Shown: positions 17,515 through 24,007 of the stretch, one piece after another
Layout: each line of letters begins with the position of its first letter
Position numbering within the stretch: position 1 is the stretch's first letter
From: Bacteroidales bacterium
Lineage (GTDB): Bacteria > Bacteroidota > Bacteroidia > Bacteroidales > UBA932
Length of the DNA stretch: 41,254 bases
Reading direction: 5' to 3'
NCBI GenBank assembly: GCA_017548505.1
Contig: JAFYZX010000034.1
Location: 1 to 41,254 of the forward strand
Program-made: the position numbers and the translations under genes
Notes under the pieces: generated by a model
Told to the model about the DNA's origin: nothing
Database searches by the model: none
Seen by the model: the letters and a program-made list of their open reading frames with translations, nothing else

Positions 17515-19341
17515 TTAATGCGTTAGAGCTCCGAGTTTGTCGTAAAGGCTCTGGAGAAGAGCCTTGCCAGCTGTCTCTTTCTCCCCCAAACCCGTATCCG
17601 GCATCTTGTCCAGATCACAGGTAATTGCTGAGAGGGTGTCGGCGACAATAAAGCCGTTGTTGTAGCAGCAGAAGGCGCTCGGGGCCGTGTATGACGGGGA
17701 GAGGATATTGCGGCTGAGCGGGAAGTCCTCTATGCTCATTCCCAGCTGGGCCAGGAGTGTTGATGCCACATCGCTCTGGTTCATGATCGTGCTGATTTCC
17801 GTTCCCGGAGCAGATATGGCTCCTCCCGTCCAAATCATACGGTTTTTGAAGTATTCCGGGCCGTAAGATTGCCTGTAGAGCATATTGTGGTCCGGAAGGA
17901 TCACAACAAGGAGATTATCCCAGACAGGGCTGTTTCTGAGGCTGTCTATGAGCCTTCCAAGGCATCTGTCCGTATAAGCAGCTGAATTCAGGACCTTGTC
18001 TTCCAGCAGTTTTTCCGGCACGTCGAATGGCTCGTGGCTGGATAGGGTGAGGAAGCCGTAGAACCACGGGCTTTCAAGGTCTTTTATGCTGTTTTCAAGG
18101 TATTTGAATGTTATGGCATCATCCACTCCCCATTTGTTGGTCTTCTGCTCTGAGGATGAGAAATCCGTATCGGCGACAAGATTCCTGAATCCGTTTGTTA
18201 TGAGGTAACCCTTTGTGTTGGTGAAGTTTATGTCACCTCCATATAGGAAGTGGGTTGAATAGCCTTCATTCAGGAACGCCTCGGCAAGTCTTGGCAGTTT
18301 CTCCACAACTTTCGGCTGCTTCATAAGGGAGGTTTTCGGGAAGGCCGGAAATCCGCTGAAAATGCAGACGGTGCCCCTGTCTGTGCGGTAGCTGTTGCAC
18401 CAGAGGTTGCTGAACAGTATGCCTTCTCCGGCGATTCTCCACCAGTTAGGGGCCACGGTTTCCCTGGAGTATCCCGGAATCTGCGGATCAGTGTATGTGG
18501 AGCCGAAACTCTCCATCTCAATTATGAGAACGTTAGGCCTTCGGGTGTTCAATAGCCTTATGCTCAGCGATGTATCCCTTCCCTGATTATAGAACGAGTC
18601 GAAATAAACTTCGGCCTTTTCCTTGCTCATAAACCTGTACTGCTTATTGAAATCCTTGCTTTTTCCGATTGATGAAAAAATGCTGAAGGCCGGGTTAACG
18701 GCACTGTGGTTAAGGAACTGCCTGTCGCAGAAATAAGCCCTTCCCACGTTCATCACAGATTCCTTGACTCCGCCCCTGAGGGCAAGAAACAGCAGTCCTC
18801 CGGCAAGGATCAGGGCAATAAGAGGAGCGGTAATCTTCCTGCGTCTTTCTTCTTGAATCTCAAACGATTTAGGAGTTGTGCGGTTAAGCAGGGCGTATAT
18901 TATGACTGCATAGGCAGCAATGACCAATATCCTGATTATCAGATAACCGGCAGAGACGCTTGCGGTGGCTTCACCAGGGCTGTCAAGATAGAGGAATACG
19001 GATGCGTCCAGCTTAAACTGCCAGAATGGGTAGAGGGAAATATCGGCGACAAAGATCAGGCTGAGAGCAATGGCCGCTATAATGTGATAAGGTCTGAGTA
19101 CCTTTCTAGGGTTGAGTTTTCTGATGAAGAGACTTGCAAGAACAATTATCCACGGTATAATGGATACATAAGCCGCAGTGGAGAGGTCCATACTCAGGCC
19201 TTGATACATAACCCTCGCACAGTCAGACAGGGAGAAACTCTGCCCTTCTCCGGCGAAAAGCATGAAAAGAGGCTTCTGGAGGATGAAAATCACCACCAGA
19301 AGCAAAAAATATCTGAATATGAAAGTCAGTCTGCTTCTCAT
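17515..19341 (-). CDS. LtaS/MdoB-like sulfatase-fold phosphoglycerol transferase
   Basis: A 608-residue inner-membrane protein with about five N-terminal membrane segments (first near residues 8-28, last near 170-188) and a large periplasmic sulfatase-fold domain from about residue 255. The catalytic signatures of lipoteichoic-acid-synthase-like enzymes are present: IIEMESFGS with the metal-binding Glu near residue 267, NSYRTDRGT with the candidate nucleophile Thr, and VVILPDHNMLY with metal-binding Asp-His. Bacteroidota have no lipoteichoic acid, so the likely job is transfer of a phosphoglycerol or phosphoethanolamine-type group to an envelope glycan; this is inference. It is the last gene of the nitroreductase/WYL/LtaS-like operon, three bases after the regulator. 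Confidence 0.88.
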   Translation of the reverse strand: MRSRLTFIFRYFLLLVVIFILQKPLFMLFAGEGQSFSLSDCARVMYQGLSMDLSTAAYVSIIPWIIVLASLFIRKLNPRKVLRPYHIIAAIALSLIFVADISLYPFWQFKLDASVFLYLDSPGEATASVSAGYLIIRILVIAAYAVIIYALLNRTTPKSFEIQEERRRKITAPLIALILAGGLLFLALRGGVKESVMNVGRAYFCDRQFLNHSAVNPAFSIFSSIGKSKDFNKQYRFMSKEKAEVYFDSFYNQGRDTSLSIRLLNTRRPNVLIIEMESFGSTYTDPQIPGYSRETVAPNWWRIAGEGILFSNLWCNSYRTDRGTVCIFSGFPAFPKTSLMKQPKVVEKLPRLAEAFLNEGYSTHFLYGGDINFTNTKGYLITNGFRNLVADTDFSSSEQKTNKWGVDDAITFKYLENSIKDLESPWFYGFLTLSSHEPFDVPEKLLEDKVLNSAAYTDRCLGRLIDSLRNSPVWDNLLVVILPDHNMLYRQSYGPEYFKNRMIWTGGAISAPGTEISTIMNQSDVASTLLAQLGMSIEDFPLSRNILSPSYTAPSAFCCYNNGFIVADTLSAITCDLDKMPDTGLGEKETAGKALLQSLYDKLGALTH

Positions 19342-19344
19342 ATT

Positions 19345-20244
19345 CTATACTTTGGCAAGGGCCTTGGCGTAATCGCGGAGACATTTCTTGAGATTGGTTC
19401 CCTTGAGCACCTGAATATCCTCAGGAAGCCCGGCCACAAACCTGGCGGCTCCAAATGACGAGCAGATAGTGGTTTTCAGAAGCCAGTGGCCATCGTCTTC
19501 CCTGGTTATGAACTTGCCGCTGAGCGGATATTCCTCTTCTATGAGGTTTTTGGCCCTCAGGCTGAGGCGGAGTTCAATCTCCTCGGTTTCGGCGCTGCTG
19601 TAGCGGAAGATGTCCATGTATTCGGCCCTGTGGTCTTTCTCGTGGGCCCAGTCCCTGTCCGTAACCTGGACGGAAGCTATCCTCTCGGTCTTGAAGAGTT
19701 TGTTCTTTCCGTCTGCAAGATCATAGCACCATACTGATATATAGTTGGTTGTGAACTTGTAAGGTTCTACCTTGCGGTCAGCCACCTTGCCGGTGTGTGA
19801 GCTTGCGTAGTCTTTCAGTACCACCTGTTTCTTCTCCTGTATAGCCTCAATAAGGGAGTTCACGTTGCCGGCATTCTCGCTTTTTACCACTACGTCCGCA
19901 ATGGAGGAGATGCTGTATATGGTGGCCAGCTTGCGCCTCAGGTTCTGCTTTATGACATTGGTGTCGTCTATGCCGTCTATCAGGCGGTTTACCATATAGG
20001 CCTCCTCGTCGGTAAAATGCACAAGCTGGGAAATGTCCTTGAAGAAAGGGCTTTCCTTGGCAATGTGGTAATACTCTCCGCTTTTGTGCACAACGAATCC
20101 GGCTTCCTTGAACGTGTCTAAATAGCGGTAAATGGACCTGTAGGAGGTCTCCAGCTTGTCTGCAAGGTCGTTTATCGTGTAATTGCGGCCAGATGCCAGA
20201 AGCATCATCAGGCGCAGCATCCTTTCTACTTTTGGCTGATCCAT
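19345..20244 (-). CDS. HTH/WYL-domain transcriptional regulator
   Basis: A 299-residue regulator of the HTH-plus-WYL type. Residues 7-60 form a winged helix (RMLRLMMLLASGRNYTINDL; recognition segment SYRSIYRYLDTFKEAGF). Residues about 145-220 are the WYL core (KKQVVLKDYASSH, VEPYKFTTNYISVWCYDL), followed by the C-terminal extension. It is not closely similar by eye to the other WYL regulator at 16295-17419, so the pair is not a recent duplication. Position between the nitroreductase and LtaS-like genes, with 11- and 3-base gaps, suggests it controls this operon, perhaps through the dyad at 20948-20960. Confidence 0.85.
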   Translation of the reverse strand: MDQPKVERMLRLMMLLASGRNYTINDLADKLETSYRSIYRYLDTFKEAGFVVHKSGEYYHIAKESPFFKDISQLVHFTDEEAYMVNRLIDGIDDTNVIKQNLRRKLATIYSISSIADVVVKSENAGNVNSLIEAIQEKKQVVLKDYASSHTGKVADRKVEPYKFTTNYISVWCYDLADGKNKLFKTERIASVQVTDRDWAHEKDHRAEYMDIFRYSSAETEEIELRLSLRAKNLIEEEYPLSGKFITREDDGHWLLKTTICSSFGAARFVAGLPEDIQVLKGTNLKKCLRDYAKALAKV

Positions 20245-20255
20245 ATTGCTGTATG

Positions 20256-20894
20256 CTAGTCTATTATCAAATCCTCGATCCTAACCTTCGGGATATAGTG
20301 TATTCCATTCTCCCTGAAGTAGTTATGGTTTTCATTCTCCGCGATGTGGAGTATCTGGTACTTTTCCGCGCTCTTTCCCAGGGCAATTACAAGTACCGGT
20401 TCCAGGCCTTCCGGAACAAGTTTCTGGGCCTCGGCTTTGTTGAACGCGCCTATGCAGATTCCTGTAAATCCCATCTCCACGGCCTTCAGAAGCATGCTCT
20501 GGGCCGCAATGCCCAGGTCCATGTCCACCCACTTGTTCTCCGGAATGTTTGAACATATAATAATGAAGGCAGAAGGCTCCATTCCCTTTGGAGGCAATGT
20601 AAGCTCCGGTAGAAGGGCTCCCAGCTTTATGAACTTGCAGAAATCATAGGCCTTTTTCCCTGTCAGGAACTTGAACCGCAGCACCTGCTGGTTCTTGGCT
20701 GATGGAATCATCGTGTTGACTGCCACAATCTTGCGCAAGTCATCAACGGAAACCTTTACAGAAGGATCCCATCCCCTGCAGCTTCTGTTACGCAGCAATA
20801 AAGTGTCCAGGCTCTTAACGCTGCTTTTCGCCCTTACGACCTTTTTCCTGCTTTCCAGGTCTTCCATTTTCTTCCCAAGATAATTGTCTGCCAT
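20256..20894 (-). CDS. Nitroreductase family protein
   Basis: A 212-residue FMN-dependent oxidoreductase of the nitroreductase fold. It shows LLLRNRSCRGWDPS (FMN-binding Arg/Ser segment), the helix MIPSAKNQQVLRFKFL, the segment DLGIAAQSMLLKAVEMGFTG typical of the dimer core, and PVLVIALGKSAEKYQI near the C-terminus. Substrate is unknown. I choose ATG 20894: the longer frame would start at a TTG (20918) that is itself the end of the -7 promoter element TATATTTG, so it cannot be translated from this promoter. This makes the transcript leader short. First gene of the operon with the WYL regulator and the LtaS-like protein. Confidence 0.9.
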   Translation of the reverse strand: MADNYLGKKMEDLESRKKVVRAKSSVKSLDTLLLRNRSCRGWDPSVKVSVDDLRKIVAVNTMIPSAKNQQVLRFKFLTGKKAYDFCKFIKLGALLPELTLPPKGMEPSAFIIICSNIPENKWVDMDLGIAAQSMLLKAVEMGFTGICIGAFNKAEAQKLVPEGLEPVLVIALGKSAEKYQILHIAENENHNYFRENGIHYIPKVRIEDLIID

Positions 20895-20915
20895 AATCGT
20901 TGAAATGTATCTATG

Positions 20916-20947
20916 CAAATATAATCATCTCCCACCTCATTGACAAA
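20916..20947 (-). promoter_or_regulatory. Promoter of nitroreductase operon
   Basis: On the minus strand TTTG at 20947-20944, a 20-base spacer, and TATATTTG at 20923-20916 are a full match to the Bacteroidota promoter consensus. It decides the nitroreductase start at 20894. Confidence 0.8.
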
Positions 20948-20960
20948 TCCTGTCACAGGA
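20948..20960. promoter_or_regulatory. Candidate operator dyad beside nitroreductase promoter
   Basis: TCCTGTCACAGGA is a perfect 6-1-6 palindrome that touches the upstream edge of the -33 element. Position and symmetry fit a dimeric regulator site, possibly for the operon's own WYL protein; the regulator is not identified. Confidence 0.45.
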
Positions 20961-20970
20961 AAGGATTCTT

Positions 20971-21098
20971 TAAGGGCAGGCAACCTCTTCTTGCTAGACT
21001 GTGGCCGCCCATGGCCACATGAACGGGAGGGGCCCACAAGCGTAGCGAAGTGGGAGGGATGAGCGAAGCGAAGTCTATAGAAGAGGTTGATGCCCTTA
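20971..21098 (+). repeat. Structured repeat, copy 1
   Basis: A 75-base core (20999-21073) that recurs almost unchanged at 22112-22178 is enclosed by long inverted arms. Outer arm: TAAGGGCA (20971-20978) pairs with 21091-21098, and CAACCTCTTCT (20981-20991) with 21079-21089, 19 pairs in all, then TAGA (20995-20998) with TCTA (21074-21077) directly against the core. Inside the core: GTGGCC/GGCCAC around loop GCCCAT; a second hairpin CCCAC/GTGGG with loop AAGCGTAGCGAA; and a 3' GAGCGAAGCGAAG stretch containing GCGAAGC, known as an unusually stable mini-hairpin sequence. It lies between two divergent promoters, so it does not terminate either flanking gene. Could be a small RNA or a short mobile palindromic element. 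Confidence 0.8.
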
Positions 21099-21113
21099 GG
21101 TTCATTTTTGTGG

Positions 21114-21121
21114 TATATTTG
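21114..21121 (+). promoter_or_regulatory. Candidate -7 element
   Basis: TATATTTG matches TAnnTTTG, 14 bases before the ATG at 21136. No TTTG is found at the normal -33 spacing; that position is occupied by the right edge of repeat copy 1. Confidence 0.5.
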
Positions 21122-21135
21122 CACTTGTTATCGCG

Positions 21136-21486
21136 ATGAAAAGAATAGGGAAGACACGGAGATATGCCTGGATTCTGCTGACAGTGATGCTGTTGGCAGG
21201 ATTATTCTTTGATGGGGGCGGAGAAACGGCCCCTCCTTCTGAAGACGGTTTATCTCCTTGTGTCCTTGGGCAGGGGCAGAGACCTGTCAGCGATGCACAC
21301 CAGACATATCTGGTTACCGTTCCTTCCGTTGTGGAGGCATCCCTTTCTTCCCGAATCAGTACCGCTGAGCTGAATTGCGCCTTTGAAGGTGGGATTCGCA
21401 TCCTCTGCAAGGTTTTCAGCATTAAGCTTCCGGTTCCTTCAGATTGCGTAAGGAGACTTACTTTCATAAAGGTTCTGAGGATCTGA
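21136..21486 (+). CDS. Small secreted or membrane-anchored protein, unknown
   Basis: I do not recognise this 116-residue protein. Residues 1-11 are basic (MKRIGKTRR) and residues 11-25 are a hydrophobic stretch (YAWILLTVMLLAGLFF), giving a signal peptide or single anchor. The remainder has four cysteines (SPCVLGQG, LNCAFEGG, ILCKV, SDCVRR) and no known motif. A -7 element lies just upstream and supports transcription in this direction. A competing minus-strand frame of 152 codons (21102-21560) covers the same bases but has no promoter or plausible protein character, so I prefer this one. The gene sits between the two structured repeats. Confidence 0.5.
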   Translation: MKRIGKTRRYAWILLTVMLLAGLFFDGGGETAPPSEDGLSPCVLGQGQRPVSDAHQTYLVTVPSVVEASLSSRISTAELNCAFEGGIRILCKVFSIKLPVPSDCVRRLTFIKVLRI

Positions 21487-21665
21487 TTTCTTTTCCATAC
21501 AGAGAGGTTATGGTGTTTATTATCGGCGATGGTGCGCTGTAACTGTCTCATTTTCAACATCTCCCTAAATAAGACCTTTCTTAAACGAACTCTTGTTTTG
21601 GGGTGCGCTGAGTATCAGGTATTTACAAGATACCATCGCCGTTCACTACCTCACAATAAAACATT
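21487..21665. other. Non-coding stretch between the two small genes
   Basis: No convincing gene. It holds an inverted repeat CGGCGATGGT (21524-21533) / ACCATCGCCG (21632-21641), a direct repeat GGTGCGCTG (21531-21539 and 21602-21610), and a small hairpin GGTAT/ATACC near 21618-21634. A possible promoter for the next gene is TTTTG near 21597-21601 followed about 18 bases later by TATTTACA, a weak -7. Confidence 0.4.
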
Positions 21666-22082
21666 ATGGAAAAGAAAATTTCAAAGGTCCGCACAACTGT
21701 GGACATTATCGTAGTTTTAGTATTACTTCTTGGAGGAGCGGCTTGCTTTGCTGCCCCCTCTACAGGGATGATGATTCTGGGCGGAACGCTGATTCTTGCC
21801 GGAATCATTGTGTTTTTCATTATGAAGAGCGGATATAAGCTTGAAGGAGAGGATGGCGTGTTCAAGAAAGAGGAACACTTCTTCCCGGATGCAAGATTTG
21901 ACGTGATTTACTCCGAGATTTCCGCCGGAAGGATGATTTCTTCCTTCAAGGACGAGGACAAGGCAATTGTCGTCAGACTGGATCTTTACCGCAATAAGGC
22001 AAACGGTAAAGTCTTCGGGCATCTGTTCAAATACGTTCCGTACGACTATGTTGAGAAGGTACCTCTGATTCAGTTACAATAG
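21666..22082 (+). CDS. Small membrane protein, unknown function
   Basis: A 138-residue protein that I do not recognise. Two hydrophobic segments are plain: residues about 13-31 (VDIIVVLVLLLGGAACFAA) and 34-53 (GMMILGGTLILAGIIVFFIM), separated by a short turn, so the protein is a hairpin in the inner membrane with a soluble C-terminal domain of about 80 residues. That domain is mixed charged/aromatic (FFPDARFDVIYSEI, AIVVRLDLYRNKANGKVFG, FKYVPYDYVEKVPLIQL), suggestive of a small beta domain. Repeat copy 2 begins four bases after its stop codon. No link to the neighbouring ABC exporter can be shown. Confidence 0.75.
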   Translation: MEKKISKVRTTVDIIVVLVLLLGGAACFAAPSTGMMILGGTLILAGIIVFFIMKSGYKLEGEDGVFKKEEHFFPDARFDVIYSEISAGRMISSFKDEDKAIVVRLDLYRNKANGKVFGHLFKYVPYDYVEKVPLIQLQ

Positions 22083-22086
22083 CGTT

Positions 22087-22203
22087 AAAGACAGGCAGTT
22101 TTCTTCAGAGCCTGTGGCCGCCCGTGGCCACATGAACGGGAGGGGCCCGGCTTGCCGGGAGGGATGAGCGAAGCGAAGGCAAAAAGAAAAGCTGCCTGTC
22201 TTT
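22087..22203 (+). repeat. Structured repeat, copy 2 (also a likely terminator)
   Basis: The 67-base core (22112-22178) matches copy 1 except for one loop base and the second hairpin, which here is CCCGGC/GCCGGG with loop TT. The outer arms are unrelated in sequence to those of copy 1 but again pair: AAAGACAGGCAG (22087-22098) with 22192-22203, and TTTTCTT (22099-22105) with AAGAAAA (22184-22190), 19 pairs with one bulged base, then GC with GC against the core. The first-hairpin loop GCCCGT can also pair with ACGGG at 22136-22140 as a pseudoknot. The 3' arm runs into TTTTT, so the structure can end transcription of the small membrane gene. Confidence 0.8.
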
Positions 22204-22213
22204 TTAGGAATTC

Positions 22214-22244
22214 TTGAAAAATTGGGGTAATCTGCGTAACTTTG
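22214..22244 (+). promoter_or_regulatory. Promoter of the ABC exporter operon
   Basis: TTG at 22214-22216, a 20-base spacer and TAACTTTG at 22237-22244 match the Bacteroidota promoter. An inverted repeat GGGGTAA (22224-22230) / TTACCCC (22252-22258) brackets the -7 element and start point and could be an operator or a leader hairpin. Confidence 0.7.
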
Positions 22245-22264
22245 AAACAGGTTACCCCTTTGTT

Positions 22265-24007
22265 ATGTACAGAACCATTTTCAGACAGTTCAAGCAGTAC
22301 AAGACGGCGGCTTTCCTGACTCCGGTCTGGACGGCTGCTGAAGTAGTTCTGGGGGTACTCATTCCGTATGTAACAGCCTCAATCATAGACAAGGGAATCA
22401 ATGCCGGAAGCATGCCGAATGTCTATAAATACGGGCTTTATATGGTTCTGATGGCGTTTCTGAGCCTTATGTTCGGTTATCTGGCCGGAAGGTTTGCAGC
22501 ATATTCCTCGACAGGAATCGCGGCCAATCTCAGGGATGCAATGTACAAGAATATCCAGAGGTTTTCATTTTCGGACATTGACAAGTTCTCTACAGCAGGA
22601 CTTGTAACCAGGATGACAACGGACGTTTCCAACATCCAGAACGCCATCCAGATGCTTCTGAGAGTATCTTTCAGAGCTCCTTTGAACCTGATTTCCAGCG
22701 TGGTGATGTGCTTTTTCATCAATCCGAGGCTAAGTCTGATCTTCCTTGTGGCCATCGTTATACTGGCAACTCTTCTTACACTTATTATAGTGAGGGCCAG
22801 CAAACTTTTCCAGCAGATTTTCCGCAGGTACGACAGCCTGAACGCGGTGGTGCAGGAAAATGTATCGGCGATCAGGGTGGTGAAGGCATACGTCAGGGAG
22901 CATCACGAACTGAGCAAGCTGGACAGGGCGGCGCTTTCACTGTTTAAGCTTAATGTCAAGGCCGAGGCGATTATGGCCCTGAATGGTCCGGTGATGAACC
23001 TGGTGGTTTACGGATGCATCATTTCACTTTCCTGGTTTGGAGCGCATTACATTGTGGAAGGAAGCCTTACCACAGGACAGCTGACATCCCTGTTCTCATA
23101 CGTTATGATGGTGCTCCAGTCTCTGATGATGCTCTCGATGATATTCGTGCAGCTCACCCAGAGTGCAGCTAGTGTCAAGAGAATTGCACAGGTGATTGAC
23201 GAGGAGCCGGATATGACGGAGATTGATTCTCCTGTGGAGAAGGTCAGGGATGGCAGCATAGAGTTTGACCACGTATGCTTCTCCTACAAGGAAGGTGGCG
23301 GATATGCCCTTGAAGACATAAACCTCTCTATTGAAGCCGGCCAGACAATTGGAATAATAGGAGGAACAGGCAGCGGAAAGAGTACGCTCGGATCACTTAT
23401 CAGCCGTCTTTATGACGTCAGCAAGGGTGCTATAAAGATAGGTGGAATAGATGTCAGGAACTATGCCCTGAAGCCTCTGAGGAACGAGGTGGCCGTTGTG
23501 CTTCAGAACAATACGCTCTTCAGCGGGACCCTTCTGGATAACCTCAGATGGGGAAAGGAAGACGCCACGGAGGAGGAATGCCGCCAGGCCTGCATCGCTG
23601 CCTGCGCGGATGAGTTCATCTCAACACTTCCGGAAGGATATAACACAATGGTTGAGCAGGGAGGAACCAACTTCTCCGGCGGCCAGAAGCAGAGGCTCTG
23701 CATTGCAAGGGCTCTTCTCAAATCGCCTAAGATTCTTATCCTGGATGACTCCACATCGGCGGTGGATACCGCCACGGACGGAAAGATAAGGGACACTTTT
23801 GCCCAGAAGATTCCGGGCACAACCAAGATTATCATATCCCACAGGATACTCAGCATCCGGCACGCGGATAAGATAATCGTGATGGACGACGGCCGCGTAA
23901 AGGGATTTGACAGCCACGACAACTTGTTGAAAAATAACGATATATATCGGGATATCTACACTATGCAGACATCCGGAGGAGAAGGAGATTTCGATGAGAA
24001 TGGGTAG
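22265..24007 (+). CDS. ABC exporter half-transporter, degenerate-site subunit
   Basis: A 580-residue protein with an N-terminal six-helix exporter domain (first helices near residues 17-35 and 55-75) and a C-terminal ATPase domain. Walker A is GGTGSGKST near residue 366, the signature FSGGQKQRL is canonical, and Walker B reads ILILDDST near residue 490: the catalytic Glu is replaced by Asp. That is the pattern of the non-catalytic partner in heterodimeric exporters such as TM287/288. The frame extends upstream to a TTG at 22214, but that codon is the -33 promoter element, so I start at ATG 22265. It overlaps the next subunit gene by 14 bases. Exported substrate unknown (drug or lipid likely). 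Confidence 0.93.
   Translation: MYRTIFRQFKQYKTAAFLTPVWTAAEVVLGVLIPYVTASIIDKGINAGSMPNVYKYGLYMVLMAFLSLMFGYLAGRFAAYSSTGIAANLRDAMYKNIQRFSFSDIDKFSTAGLVTRMTTDVSNIQNAIQMLLRVSFRAPLNLISSVVMCFFINPRLSLIFLVAIVILATLLTLIIVRASKLFQQIFRRYDSLNAVVQENVSAIRVVKAYVREHHELSKLDRAALSLFKLNVKAEAIMALNGPVMNLVVYGCIISLSWFGAHYIVEGSLTTGQLTSLFSYVMMVLQSLMMLSMIFVQLTQSAASVKRIAQVIDEEPDMTEIDSPVEKVRDGSIEFDHVCFSYKEGGGYALEDINLSIEAGQTIGIIGGTGSGKSTLGSLISRLYDVSKGAIKIGGIDVRNYALKPLRNEVAVVLQNNTLFSGTLLDNLRWGKEDATEEECRQACIAACADEFISTLPEGYNTMVEQGGTNFSGGQKQRLCIARALLKSPKILILDDSTSAVDTATDGKIRDTFAQKIPGTTKIIISHRILSIRHADKIIVMDDGRVKGFDSHDNLLKNNDIYRDIYTMQTSGGEGDFDENG

Noticed and set aside
20895-20918. Upstream TTG start of the nitroreductase gene.
   Set aside because: The TTG is part of the -7 promoter element, so it precedes the transcription start.
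21102-21560. A 152-codon minus-strand frame opposite the small secreted protein gene.
   Set aside because: No -7 element in front, no signal or motif, and the opposite frame has both a promoter element and a signal-like N-terminus. Not fully excluded.
20971-22203. The structured repeats as a guide RNA (HEARO/omega RNA) of an IscB or TnpB system.
   Set aside because: No HNH, RuvC-type nuclease or transposase gene lies in the window, and I cannot match the core to those RNAs from memory. A covariance search would settle it.
22214-22264. Upstream TTG start of the first ABC exporter gene.
   Set aside because: That codon is the -33 element; transcription begins downstream of it.
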